Assembly (NCBI RefSeq): GCF_943181405.1
Contig: NZ_CALPBY010000003.1
Coordinates: 496,001-560,000 of the forward strand
Origin: Cellulosimicrobium sp. Marseille-Q4280
GTDB taxonomy: Bacteria > Actinomycetota > Actinomycetes > Actinomycetales > Cellulomonadaceae
Reading direction: 5' to 3'
Length of the DNA: 64,000 bases
The notes beneath the pieces are model-generated. The model was not told the DNA's origin. It was given only the letters and a program-made list of their open reading frames with translations, and did no database searches. Shown here piece by piece: positions 53,199-61,976 of the stretch. The position numbers and the translations under genes were made by a program. The first letter of the stretch is position 1. Each line of letters starts with the position of its first letter.

Positions 53199-54092
53199 TC
53201 ACACCCGGGCGAGGACCTCGCCGTTGAGCACCGCGAACCAGCCCGCCGGCTCCTCGGCCCACCGCAGCCAGTCCTGCGCGAGCAGCTCGAGCGCGACGTC
53301 GTCCGCGAGCGCCGACTCCTGCGCCTGCACGGCGAAGTTGGACGCGACGCAGCGCTCGGCCCACAGGCCGCCCCACCACGTGCGGTCCTCGGGCGTCGCG
53401 TAGCACCACGTGCTCGCCGACGGGACGATCCCCGCGAGGTCGAACCCGGCGTCCTGGACCCACGCGAAGAGGCGGCGCCCGGCGTCGGCCTCGAACCCGT
53501 AGGCGTGCGTGACCTCGTGGTAGAGCGTGTTCCACTCCGTGAGCCCCGGGGACTCGGGGTACCAGGTCATGGCGGCGTAGTCGGCGTCGCGCACCGCGAC
53601 GAGGCCGCCGGGCTTCGCGACCCGCTTCATCTCGCGCAGGGCGCCGATCGGGTCGGACAGGTGCTGCAGGAGCTGGTGGGCGTAGACGACGTCGAACGTG
53701 CCGTCGGCGAAGGGCAGCTCGTAGGCGTTCGCTTGCTGGAACGTGATGTTCGCGGTGCCGCGCTGGGCGGCGAGGTCGCGCGCGCTGTCGAGCACGGCGG
53801 CCGAGGCGTCCACGCCGACGACGCGACCGCCGGCGACGCGCTCGGCGAGGTCCACGGTGACCGTCGCCGGGCCGCAGCCGACGTCGAGGACGCTCATGCC
53901 CTCGCGCAGGTGCGGCAGGAGGAAGCCTGCGGAGTTCTCCGCGGTGCGCCAACGGTGGGAGCGCAGCACGGACTCGTGGTGGCCGTGCGTGTAGGACTCG
54001 GACTCCTTGGAGGGGTTGGAGCCGGCAGCCCCGGTGGGGGCGTCGCCGCGGGGGTCGGCGGCGTCGGCTCCGCTGAGAGGGGTTTCCGTCAT
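53199..54092 (-). CDS. Class I SAM-dependent methyltransferase
   Basis: 297 residues with a polar N-terminus, then [22 protein letters not shown] (SAM motif I), [15 protein letters not shown] and [20 protein letters not shown], followed by a methyltransferase C-terminal part without a known family mark. ATG 54092 is exactly 6 bases behind TACCGT, favouring it over the longer open frame to 54206. Substrate unknown. Confidence 0.9.
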   Translation of the reverse strand: MTETPLSGADAADPRGDAPTGAAGSNPSKESESYTHGHHESVLRSHRWRTAENSAGFLLPHLREGMSVLDVGCGPATVTVDLAERVAGGRVVGVDASAAVLDSARDLAAQRGTANITFQQANAYELPFADGTFDVVYAHQLLQHLSDPIGALREMKRVAKPGGLVAVRDADYAAMTWYPESPGLTEWNTLYHEVTHAYGFEADAGRRLFAWVQDAGFDLAGIVPSASTWCYATPEDRTWWGGLWAERCVASNFAVQAQESALADDVALELLAQDWLRWAEEPAGWFAVLNGEVLARV

Positions 54093-54214
54093 ACCCGCAC
54101 GGTAGGCCGGACGTCGGGCCTTCTCGACCCCGTTCTCACACTCTGGGCGCCGACTTCGCGAGAAGGGCGCGGCGGGCGTCGCGCGCGAGGCCCCGGCGTC
54201 GGACAATCACCCCC

Positions 54215-55408
54215 ATGACTGCCGTCGCCGCCCCCGGCCTCGCCCGCCGGCACGCCGACCTGCTCCTCGGCGGCCCGGGTCGGGTCACCGGTGTCGACGT
54301 GGCGCGCGGGCTCGCCGTGCTGGGGATGTTCACGGCGCACGTCGGGTTCACGTCCACCGACGCCGGTGGCGTCGCCGCGTTCCTCGAGATCTCGCACGGC
54401 CGGTCGTCGATCCTCTTCGCGCTCGTCGCGGGGGTCTCCCTCGCGATCGTCTCGGGCGGGCGGACGCCGCTCACCGGCCTGCCCATGCTCCAGGCGCGCA
54501 CGCGCATCCTCGTGCGGGCGGTCCTGCTCCTCGCGCTCGTGGGACTGCTGGACCTGCTCGGCACGCGGGTGCTGCTGATCCTCGGCTTCTACGCCGCGTA
54601 CTTCGTCCTCGCGCTGCCGTTCCTGCGCTGGCCGCCCGGGCGGCTCGCGGTGCTCGCGGGCACGATCGCGCTCGTCGGGCCGGTGCTCGCGTACTACGGC
54701 CCGGAGGCCCTCGCGCGGGCCGGGCTGCACCTGCCCGACGACGGGTCGGGCGCCTTCACCGACTTCCTCCTCTCCGGCCACTACCCCGCGATCGTGTGGA
54801 TGGCGTACGTGCTCGCCGGCGTGGCGATCGGCCGGCTCGACCTCACCTCGACCCTCGTGCGGCTGCTGCTCGTGACGGGCGGCCTGCTCGCGACGGCGAT
54901 CGGGTACGGGGTGTCCTCGGCGGTCGTCGGCCCGCTCGGGGGCCCGCAGGCGGTGGAGGACGCCGCGGCGGCCTGGTCGAGCGGCCTGCGGCCCGAACCC
55001 CTCACCTGGTCCGACCCGTGGCCCACGTCGGCCTACCTGTGGCTGGCCGGCCCGCACACCGACACCCTGCCCGAGGTCGTCGGGTCCGGCGGGTTCGCCG
55101 TCGCGGTGCTCGGCCTGTGCCTGTTCGTGGGGCGCGTCGGGCGGTGGGTCCTCGCGCCCGTCGCCGCCGTCGGGGCGATGGCCCTCAGCGTGTACTCGGC
55201 CCAGATCGTCGTCCTGTGGATCTGGGGCGACGCCGCCTACGAGCAGACCACGAACGGGCCGCTGCTCGTCCTCGTGCTCGTGACGCTGGCCGCGGCGACG
55301 GCGTGGCGCTGGGCGTTCGGGCGCGGGCCGCTGGAGCGCCTGTTCGCGTCGGTGGCCGCCCGCACGTCGGCCGTCACCCCTCCCGCGAGGCCGGACGACG
55401 CGTCGTAG
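54215..55408 (+). CDS. DUF418-like polytopic membrane protein
   Basis: 397 residues with about nine membrane segments. The N-terminal GVDVARGLAVLGMFTAHVGF and SILFALVAGVSLAIVSGG, and the late GAMALSVYSAQIVVLWIW, follow the DUF418/DUF1624 acyltransferase-like pattern. Members are thought to modify envelope polymers but none is well characterised. Start behind GACAAT (7 bases). Its TAG stop is reused in the -10 of the next gene. Confidence 0.85.
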   Translation: MTAVAAPGLARRHADLLLGGPGRVTGVDVARGLAVLGMFTAHVGFTSTDAGGVAAFLEISHGRSSILFALVAGVSLAIVSGGRTPLTGLPMLQARTRILVRAVLLLALVGLLDLLGTRVLLILGFYAAYFVLALPFLRWPPGRLAVLAGTIALVGPVLAYYGPEALARAGLHLPDDGSGAFTDFLLSGHYPAIVWMAYVLAGVAIGRLDLTSTLVRLLLVTGGLLATAIGYGVSSAVVGPLGGPQAVEDAAAAWSSGLRPEPLTWSDPWPTSAYLWLAGPHTDTLPEVVGSGGFAVAVLGLCLFVGRVGRWVLAPVAAVGAMALSVYSAQIVVLWIWGDAAYEQTTNGPLLVLVLVTLAAATAWRWAFGRGPLERLFASVAARTSAVTPPARPDDAS

Positions 55409-55417
55409 GGTCCGCGC

Positions 55418-56470
55418 ATGACGACCCAGGGACCCACCGACCAGCCCGTCTCGACCCCGGGCTCCACCGGTCCGACCGTGCCCGCGCCGGGCGGTCCCGC
55501 GCTGCGCCGGCTCGGCCGGTCCGGCCTCGCCGTGTCGGCCGTCGGGCTCGGCTGCAACAACTTCGGCCGTGCGCAGACGGCGACGGAGACGCTCGACGGG
55601 ACGCGCGCCGTCGTCGACGCGGCCCTCGAGTCGGGCGTGACGTTCTTCGACACCGCGGACACCTACGGCGCTCGCCCGGGCCTGAGCGAGGAGCTCCTCG
55701 GCCAGACGCTCGACGGGCGTCGCGACGACGTCGTCGTCGCGACGAAGTTCGGCATGTCGATGCGCGGTGCGGCCGGCGAGGACTTCGGCGCGCGCGGGTC
55801 GCGACGCTACGTCGTGCGCGCCGTCGAGGGATCGCTGCGCCGTCTCCGCACCGACCGCATCGACCTCTACCAGTTCCACACGCCCGACCCGCTCACGCCG
55901 GTCGACGAGACGCTCTCGGCGCTCGACGACCTCGTGCGCGCGGGGAAGGTGCTGTACGTCGGCCACTCCAACCGGGCCGGCTGGCAGATCGCGGAGGCCG
56001 AGCTCACGGCGCGCGCCGCCGGGAGCGTGCGCTTCGTCTCCGCGCAGAACCAGTACAACCTCGTCGACCGCGCCGCGGAGCTCGAGGTGCTGCCCGCCGC
56101 GCAGGCGTACGGGCTGGGCGTCCTGCCCTACTTTCCGCTCGCCAACGGGCTGCTCACGGGCAAGTACGCGCACGGCGCCCGGCCCGACGACGGCCGGCTC
56201 GTGCGCTCGAAGCCGCACCTGCTCGAGTCCGCGCCGTGGGAGGCGCTGGCAGGCCTGCGCGCGTTCTGCGAGGTCCGCGACCTCACCGAGGTCCAGGTGG
56301 CGTTCGGCTGGCTGCTGTCGCGCCCGCAGGTGTCGAGCGTCATCGCCGGCGCGACGCGGCCCGAGCAGGTGCGGCAGAACGCCGCCGCCGGCGCGTGGGC
56401 GCCGACGGCCGAGGACCTGGCGGAGATCGACGACATCTTCCCGCCGGCCGCGACGATCGCCCCGTTCTGA
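55418..56470 (+). CDS. Aldo/keto reductase (second copy in window)
   Basis: 350 residues. TIM-barrel AKR: LGRSGLAVSAVGLGCNNFG, catalytic FFDTADTYGARPGLSEELLG, VVVATKFGMSM (Lys) and YQFHTPDP (His); NADP-binding SSVIAGATRPEQVRQNA. It is distinct from the AKR at 43666 and has an N-terminal polar extension. The ATG lies exactly 6 bases behind TAGGGT (55406-55411), where TAG is also the stop of the DUF418 gene. Confidence 0.93.
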   Translation: MTTQGPTDQPVSTPGSTGPTVPAPGGPALRRLGRSGLAVSAVGLGCNNFGRAQTATETLDGTRAVVDAALESGVTFFDTADTYGARPGLSEELLGQTLDGRRDDVVVATKFGMSMRGAAGEDFGARGSRRYVVRAVEGSLRRLRTDRIDLYQFHTPDPLTPVDETLSALDDLVRAGKVLYVGHSNRAGWQIAEAELTARAAGSVRFVSAQNQYNLVDRAAELEVLPAAQAYGLGVLPYFPLANGLLTGKYAHGARPDDGRLVRSKPHLLESAPWEALAGLRAFCEVRDLTEVQVAFGWLLSRPQVSSVIAGATRPEQVRQNAAAGAWAPTAEDLAEIDDIFPPAATIAPF

Positions 56471-56533
56471 CGCCACCGCGCTCACCGGGCGCTCCGGGTA
56501 CCGCCCGGACCGGTGCGGGCCTACCGTGGACGC

Positions 56534-56914
56534 ATGGCCACGTGGGACGACCTCGACCGCATCGCCGCGGTCCTGCCCGACACCGCGCAGGGTGACCCGC
56601 ACCAGTGGCGCGTCCACGGCAAGGCGTTCGTCTGGGAGCGACCCCTACGACCGAAGGACCGCACCGAGCTGGGCGACGCCGCACCCGAGGCCGCTCCGCT
56701 GGCGTTCTGGGTGGGCGACGAGGGCGAGAAGCAGGCGCTGCTCGGCGACGACCCGGCGACGTTCCTCACGACCTCGCACTTCGACGGCTACGCCATCGTG
56801 CTCGCGCGGCTCGACCGGATCCCCGTCCCGGAGCTCGAGGAGGTCGTGCAGGACGCGTGGCTCGCGCGCGCCCCGAAGCGACTCGCGGCGGAGTACCTCG
56901 CCGAGTCGGAGTGA
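56534..56914 (+). CDS. MmcQ/YjbR-family protein
   Basis: 126 residues. DLDRIAAVLPDTAQGDPHQW, VHGKAFVWERPL and FLTTSHFDGYAIVLARLD match the MmcQ/YjbR double-wing fold, thought to bind DNA though its role is unknown. ATG 56534 lies 6 bases behind TACCGT (56522-56527). Confidence 0.88.
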   Translation: MATWDDLDRIAAVLPDTAQGDPHQWRVHGKAFVWERPLRPKDRTELGDAAPEAAPLAFWVGDEGEKQALLGDDPATFLTTSHFDGYAIVLARLDRIPVPELEEVVQDAWLARAPKRLAAEYLAESE

Positions 56915-56951
56915 CCGTCCGGTCGGGGTGGCCCTCCGCCGGGCGACGCGG

Positions 56952-56988
56952 ACGACGGCCCGCCCGGAGGAGCCGGGCAGGCCGTCGT
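56952..56988. terminator. Bidirectional terminator
   Basis: ACGACGGCCCGCCCGG and CCGGGCAGGCCGTCGT pair with one mismatch around a 5-base loop, between convergent genes. Confidence 0.75.
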
Positions 56989-57001
56989 GACGTGCAGCGG
57001 G

Positions 57002-58039
57002 TCAGTACTGGCTGACCGACGTCACCTCGAACGTCGCGGTCTTCATCGCCTCGAGGTTCTCCGCGTCGATGAAGTCGAAGATCTCGACGGTCTCGGTCGC
57101 GCCCGGCTCGAGCGTCTCGGTGAAGGCGAAGTCCGACTCGATGACCGTGCCGTCGGCCGCGACCGCGTCGACGTCGAGGTCGTACATCATCGCCTCGTCG
57201 GCGTTGTTCGTGAGCGTGACGGTGAGCGACGAGTCGACCCAGCCGTACTCGTCGGCCGTGCCCTCGAACGTGCCGAACTCCACCCCGAGGTCGTTCGCGA
57301 GGATGTCGTCCGTCGCGTCGCCCGACATGCGGTCGAGGTCCTGCTGCGTCTCCGTCTCGAGCTCCGAGAGCGTCTGCTCGTACTCCGTCGAGACGGAGTC
57401 GGCCCACGCGACGAGGAGCACGTAGGTGAGGACCGTCCCGACGATCGCGAGCGCGCCGACGACGATCGCGGAGAGCGCGAAGCCCTTGCCGGTCTTGCCG
57501 TTCTTCACCTGGAGCAGACCGACGATGCCGAGCACGAGGCCGGCGAGCCCCAGGATCGCGGCGAAGATGTTCAGGCCCGGGATCCAGCAGCCGAGCAGGC
57601 CGACGATCGCGAGGACGAAGCCCGTGATCGCGAGCGTGTTCGTCGATGACGGCGCGGGCGGCCCGTAGCCCGGGTACCCGCCGTAGGGGGCGCCGTAGGG
57701 CGGCTGCTGCGTCGGGTCCGGCGCACCGTAGGGCTGCGCGCCGTAGCCCTGCTGCGCCGGGTCCGGCGCGCCACCGTACGGCGCGGCGTAGGGCTGCTGG
57801 GCCGGGGCGTCGGTGCCGTAGGGCTGTGCACCGTAGCCCGGTGCGGCACCGTACGGCGCCTGCTCGGGCTGACCGGCGGGCGCACCCCAGGCCGCGGACT
57901 GCTCGGGCGCGCCCGACGGCGCGGGCGGGGCGTACGCGTCCGGTGAGGGCGGCGCGTACGCGTCCGGTGAGGGCGAGCCGCCGGGCTGGTACGGGTCGTG
58001 CTGGTACGGGTCGGGGGAGCCGGCGGGCGGCTGCGTCAT
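57002..58039 (-). CDS. DUF4190/DUF4352-type membrane protein with Pro/Tyr/Gly-rich N-terminus
   Basis: 345 residues in three parts. The N-terminal ~130 residues are a disordered repeat rich in Pro, Tyr, Gly and Gln (PYG, APDP, PDAYAPP units). Two membrane helices with a Gly hinge follow (LAITGFVLAIVGLLGCWIPG and GFALSAIVVGALAIVGTVLT), the DUF4190 pattern. The C-terminal domain beyond a coiled segment resembles an extracellular immunoglobulin-like DUF4352 (SSLTVTLTNNADEAMMYDL). Common in actinobacteria; function unknown. ATG behind AAGGAG. Confidence 0.85.
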   Translation of the reverse strand: MTQPPAGSPDPYQHDPYQPGGSPSPDAYAPPSPDAYAPPAPSGAPEQSAAWGAPAGQPEQAPYGAAPGYGAQPYGTDAPAQQPYAAPYGGAPDPAQQGYGAQPYGAPDPTQQPPYGAPYGGYPGYGPPAPSSTNTLAITGFVLAIVGLLGCWIPGLNIFAAILGLAGLVLGIVGLLQVKNGKTGKGFALSAIVVGALAIVGTVLTYVLLVAWADSVSTEYEQTLSELETETQQDLDRMSGDATDDILANDLGVEFGTFEGTADEYGWVDSSLTVTLTNNADEAMMYDLDVDAVAADGTVIESDFAFTETLEPGATETVEIFDFIDAENLEAMKTATFEVTSVSQY

Positions 58040-58180
58040 GATGCTCCTTCGCGGTCTGTACCGCGTCGTCGGGTGGCGTGCCGGGACTTCACAGCACGTT
58101 CACACCCATTCTGTCGTCATCGGTGCCGCGCGACCCAATTGTCCACCGGGTGATCTTGGCCGTTCTCGTACCCTGGGGTG

Positions 58181-59167
58181 GTGCCCACCACCGACCTCGC
58201 CCCGGGACCGACCGCGCCTCGCCGCGCCGTCGGGCACGAGGTCGTGGTGCCCGCGGAGGAGTGGCAGGAGGCCGAGCGCCGGCACGCCGAGCGCGCCGAC
58301 GACTTCACCGCGGGCTGGCGCCGCCGCAAGCCGCTCGGCGAGAAGCACGCGATCGAGGACTTCCTCTTCACGTACTACCCGACGCGACCGGCCCAGCTCC
58401 GCCGCTGGCACCCGGGCGCCGGCCTCGTCCTCGCGGACCCGGGCGAGCGCGCGACCTGGCGCTGGTACCGCCCGACGTCGGACGGCGTGACCCTCGACGT
58501 CCCGGCCTACCTCGCCGAGCGCGGCGACACCGTCCGGTACGTCGTCGAGCTGCTCGAGGCGACGGCGTCGCGCCCCGGACGCTTCGGCTGCTTCGGCCTG
58601 CACGAGTGGGCCATGGTCTACCGCGACCAGGCGTCCGGTCGGGACCACCGCCACGCGCTGCCCCTGCGGCTCGGCCACGAGGGCACGGACGCTGTCGTCG
58701 CCTCGCACCCCGTGCAGTGCTCGCACTTCGACGCGTTCCGCTTCTTCACGCCCGACGCCGTGCCGCTCAACCGGCAGACCCCGACGCGCGAGACCCAGAC
58801 CGCGCTCGAGCAGCCGGCCTGCCTGCACGCGACGATGGACCTGTACAAGTGGGCCCTGAAGCTCGGCCCGGCCGTGCCGGGCGACCTCCTGCTCGACACG
58901 TTCGAGCTCGCGCGCGACGTGCGGGCCGTCGACATGCAGGCGTCGCCGTACGACGTGTCGTCCTACGGGCTCGCCCCGGTCGCGATCGAGACGCCCGAGG
59001 GCAAGGCCGAGTACGTGCGCCACCAGCGCGCGTTCGCGGAGCGCGGTGGAGCGCTGCGGGAACGTCTGCTCGCGGTGTGCACACCGCTCGTGGGGTCCGA
59101 CGCCGATCCGGGCCCGACGAGCGTGCCCTCTCAGCGGCCGGGCGTCAGTGGGACAGCATCCCGCTGA
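58181..59167 (+). CDS. Conserved actinobacterial protein, annotated elsewhere as 3-methyladenine DNA glycosylase
   Basis: 328 residues from GTG 58181, exactly 6 bases behind TACCCT (58169-58174). Features: EAERRHAERADDFTAGWRRR, HAIEDFLFTYYPTRPAQLRR, GCFGLHEWAMVYRDQ, VQCSHFDAFRFFTPDA and AVDMQASPYDVSSYG. These match a conserved family usually labelled 3-methyladenine DNA glycosylase, but the motif set does not resemble AlkA or Mpg, so the name may be unreliable. The 3' end overlaps the convergent peptidoglycan-binding gene by 23 bases. Confidence 0.75.
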   Translation: MPTTDLAPGPTAPRRAVGHEVVVPAEEWQEAERRHAERADDFTAGWRRRKPLGEKHAIEDFLFTYYPTRPAQLRRWHPGAGLVLADPGERATWRWYRPTSDGVTLDVPAYLAERGDTVRYVVELLEATASRPGRFGCFGLHEWAMVYRDQASGRDHRHALPLRLGHEGTDAVVASHPVQCSHFDAFRFFTPDAVPLNRQTPTRETQTALEQPACLHATMDLYKWALKLGPAVPGDLLLDTFELARDVRAVDMQASPYDVSSYGLAPVAIETPEGKAEYVRHQRAFAERGGALRERLLAVCTPLVGSDADPGPTSVPSQRPGVSGTASR

Positions 59168-59615
59168 CGAGGCAGCGCCACGTGACGGGCCCGACGACGC
59201 CGTCGACGAGCACCTCGGGGAATCCCGCGTGCAGCGCGTCCTGGAACGCGCGCACCCACGCCTCGGTGCGGGGACCGAGCTGCCCGTCGACGACGAGTAC
59301 CGGATCCGGCCGGCCCGACAGGTCGCGCGCGACGGCCTCGCGCTGGACCGCGCGCACCGCCTCGCCGACGCTCCCCCGGCGCACGACCACGACGAGCGCC
59401 GCCCAGGTCGCGGGACCCACGACCCCGTCGACGTCGAGGCCCCTGGACTCCTGGAACGCACGGACCGCTCGTTCGGTCAGCGGCCCGAGCACGCCGTCGA
59501 CGACGAGGTCGTGCCCCCGGTGCCGCAGGAGGTGCTGGACCGACTGGACGGGGTGCCCGTTCGCTCCGCGCCGCACGCGCGGCCACGGCGGCAGTGCCGT
59601 GATGACGGTGGTCAT
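59145..59615 (-). CDS. Two-domain peptidoglycan-binding-like protein without signal peptide
   Basis: 156 residues made almost entirely of two PG_binding_1 domains: GHPVQSVQHLLRHRG, then VVDGVLGPLTERAVRAFQ; and GEAVRAVQREAV, then VVDGQLGPRTEAWVRAFQ, plus a partial third VLVDGVVGPVTWRCL. There is no signal peptide or membrane segment, which is odd for a wall-binding protein. It could be a cytosolic adaptor or have lost its export signal. ATG 59615 follows GGAAGGA. Confidence 0.82.
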   Translation of the reverse strand: MTTVITALPPWPRVRRGANGHPVQSVQHLLRHRGHDLVVDGVLGPLTERAVRAFQESRGLDVDGVVGPATWAALVVVVRRGSVGEAVRAVQREAVARDLSGRPDPVLVVDGQLGPRTEAWVRAFQDALHAGFPEVLVDGVVGPVTWRCLVSGMLSH

Positions 59616-59743
59616 GATCCTTCCCTTCCGCGGTCGCGGACGCGGCGGTCGATCCCGCCGTGAGGCGTCCGCGCCCCCGTCCGGAGAGAGGGGTCGCCCG
59701 TCGGCATGATGCGCTCTGCGACGCCCGTGCGAGGATCGCTCGC

Positions 59744-60562
59744 GTGAACCACCTCCCGGCTGCCGCCGTGCCGACCGATGCCGTCGTCGTCCCGGACGCG
59801 GTGCGCGCGCTCGCGGGCGACGACGTCGTGACCCCCGTGTGGCGCAACCAGCTCGGCGGGCTGACGTTCCGCCTCGACCCCGCTGGCGCGACCGGACCGA
59901 CGCGCTTCGCCAAGTGGGTCGCCGCCGGGACGCCCGAGCTCGACCTCGCCGCCGAAGCCACCCGCCTCGCCTGGGCGGGCGGTCGTGCTGCGGTCCCCCG
60001 CGTCGTCGACCGCGGCTCGGGCGCGGACGGCGGCTGGCTCGTCACCGAGGCGCTCGCGGGCACGTCGGCGGTCGACGCCCGCTGGGTCGCCGAGCCTGCG
60101 ACCGCGGCCCGCGCGATCGGTCGCGGGCTGCGCGTCCTGCACGACGCGCTGCCCGTCGACGAGTGCCCGTTCGACTGGGGGGTCCCGGTGCGGGTCGCGC
60201 AGGCCGACGCCCGGCTCGCCGGCGGCGGGGGCCCGCATGAGTGGTTCCCCGAGCACCGGGGCCTCAGTGCCGTCGAGGCACGGTCCCGGCTGGACGACCC
60301 GCCCGTCGTCGACCGCCTCGTGGTGTGCCACGGCGACGCGTGCGCGCCCAACACGCTCCTGCACGACGACGGCACGTTCGCCGCGCACGTCGACCTCGGC
60401 TCGCTCGGGGTCGCCGACCGGTGGGCGGACCTCGCCGTCGCGGCCTGGAGCACCGAGTGGAACTACGGCCCCGGGTACGACGGCGAGGTCTACGCGGGCT
60501 ACGGCGTCGAGCCCGACCCGGAGCGCATCGCCTTCTACCGGCTCCTGTGGGACCTGAGCTGA
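59744..60562 (+). CDS. Aminoglycoside 3'-phosphotransferase-like kinase
   Basis: APH-superfamily kinase, 272 residues. The catalytic loop is VVCHGDACAPNTLL (HGDxxxPN pattern) and the metal-binding DFG-equivalent is AAHVDLGSLGVADRWADLAV, the arrangement of APH(3') enzymes and their chromosomal relatives. It could phosphorylate aminoglycosides or an endogenous sugar. GTG 59744 lies 7 bases behind GAGGAT. No mobile element adjoins it, so it looks resident rather than a recent resistance gene. Confidence 0.86.
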   Translation: MNHLPAAAVPTDAVVVPDAVRALAGDDVVTPVWRNQLGGLTFRLDPAGATGPTRFAKWVAAGTPELDLAAEATRLAWAGGRAAVPRVVDRGSGADGGWLVTEALAGTSAVDARWVAEPATAARAIGRGLRVLHDALPVDECPFDWGVPVRVAQADARLAGGGGPHEWFPEHRGLSAVEARSRLDDPPVVDRLVVCHGDACAPNTLLHDDGTFAAHVDLGSLGVADRWADLAVAAWSTEWNYGPGYDGEVYAGYGVEPDPERIAFYRLLWDLS

Positions 60563-60608
60563 GCCGTCACGTGCCCGGCACCGCCAGGCGCTCCCTCCAC
60601 CGATCGGC

Positions 60609-61019
60609 TCAGCCCTGGTCGTGCGCGGCGAACCCGGCCGGCGGCCGGTCGAGGAACGTCGTCACCGACGAGACGAGCCCGTCGGGCCGGACGAGGAGCA
60701 CGTCCGTCCCGGTGGCGAACTCCGACCCGTCCGGCGCGAGCGCTCGCCAGCGCAGCCGAGCACGGTCCTCACGGAGGTCCGGCTCGACCCGGGGCTCGAA
60801 CCGGTGCCTCGCCACGTGCGTGAGCAGCTCCGTCGCGAAGCCGAGCACCGCGTCGTACCCCTTCAGCCGCCGGAGCGGGGCGTCGTACTCGACGTCGCGC
60901 GCGAACGTGACGGACGCGCGCCGGTCGCGCCCCGTCGCGTCCGGCGTGTTCCAGAAGTCCAGGTAGCGCTCGACCGCCGCAGCGGCGCTCGTCGTGGTCG
61001 TGGTGGTCGTGGTGGTCAT
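60609..61019 (-). CDS. SnoaL/NTF2-like protein
   Basis: 136 residues in the cone-shaped NTF2 fold: VERYLDFWNTPDATGRDR, FARDVEYDAPLRRLKGYDAVLG, RLRWRALAPDGSEFATGTDV and VTTFLDRPP. Such proteins are isomerases, dehydratases or binding proteins. The N-terminus is a run of nine threonines from an ACC/ACG triplet repeat, prone to length change. ATG 61019 follows AGGAGG. It is divergent from the XRE regulator, which may control it. Confidence 0.86.
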   Translation of the reverse strand: MTTTTTTTTTSAAAAVERYLDFWNTPDATGRDRRASVTFARDVEYDAPLRRLKGYDAVLGFATELLTHVARHRFEPRVEPDLREDRARLRWRALAPDGSEFATGTDVLLVRPDGLVSSVTTFLDRPPAGFAAHDQG

Positions 61020-61157
61020 GCGCCCTCCTCGGGTCCGCGGCCGCAGGGCGGCCGTCCCGGCACCGTGCCGGACCTCCACCGTCGGCGCCCGACGTCGTGA
61101 CGTCGATGACGTCGGAGGTAGTTGGCACGCGTCCCGTGCCCGGGGCAGGGTGGTGCC

Positions 61158-61976
61158 ATGACCGTCACCGACGCTCCCGCCGGCGCCCTCCTGCGCGAGT
61201 GGCGCGTCCGTCGCCGGCGGTCCCAGCTCGACCTGGCCGTCGGCGCCGAGGTCTCCGCGCGGCACATCAGCTTCCTCGAGACGGGACGTGCACGACCGAG
61301 CAGGGCGATGCTCGAGCGGCTCTGCGACGAGCTCGACGTCCCGCTGCGCGCCCGCAACGACCTCTACCTCGCCGCAGGGTTCGCGCCGGTCCACCGCGAG
61401 TCGTCGCTCGTGTCGCAGGACCTCGCGGCGGCGTCCCGGGCGGTCGACCTCGTGCTCGCCGGCCACGAGCCGTTCCCCGCGCTCGCCGTCGACGGCCGCT
61501 GGGACCTCGTCGCGGCGAACTCGGCGGCGCAGGGCTTCCTCGACGGGGCCGCGCCGGCGCTGCTCGAACCCCCGGTGAACGTGCTGCGGCTCACCCTCCA
61601 TCCCGACGGCATGGCCGGCCGGATCCGCAACCTCCCGGAGTGGGGCCGGCACACCCTGCGCCGCGTGCGTCGCACCCTCGATCGCACCGGCGACCCGGTG
61701 CTCGGCGAGCTGCTGACGGAGCTCGCCGGCTACGTCCACGCCACGGACCCACGCGCCGCCGCGGGCGACCTCGGCACACCGGTTCGCGACGCCGTCGTGC
61801 CGCTGCGGCTCGCCGGCGAGCACGGCGACCTCGCGTTCTGCTACACGACGACCGTCTTCGGCTCACCGCAGGACGTGACGCTCGACGAGCTCGCCGTCGA
61901 GTCGTTCTTCCCCGCCGACGACGCGACCGCGGCCGCCCTCGGGGTGACCCGTCGCCCGGGCACCGCCGGTCGCTAG
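61158..61976 (+). CDS. XRE regulator with MmyB-like ligand domain
   Basis: 272 residues. The N-terminal helix-turn-helix (LLREWRVRRRRSQLDLAVGA, then ARHISFLETGRARPSRAMLE) precedes an MmyB-type domain that binds fatty acids (VDGRWDLVAANSAAQGFL, LTLHPDGMAGRIRNLPEW). ATG 61158 is 6 bases behind CAGGGT. Divergent from a SnoaL-like gene across 138 bases, a common pairing in actinobacteria, so that gene is the likely target. Confidence 0.9.
   Translation: MTVTDAPAGALLREWRVRRRRSQLDLAVGAEVSARHISFLETGRARPSRAMLERLCDELDVPLRARNDLYLAAGFAPVHRESSLVSQDLAAASRAVDLVLAGHEPFPALAVDGRWDLVAANSAAQGFLDGAAPALLEPPVNVLRLTLHPDGMAGRIRNLPEWGRHTLRRVRRTLDRTGDPVLGELLTELAGYVHATDPRAAAGDLGTPVRDAVVPLRLAGEHGDLAFCYTTTVFGSPQDVTLDELAVESFFPADDATAAALGVTRRPGTAGR

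Noticed and set aside
59744-60562. Recently acquired aminoglycoside-resistance gene
   Set aside because: Codon use equals that of neighbours and no mobile element adjoins it, so a resident kinase is more likely.
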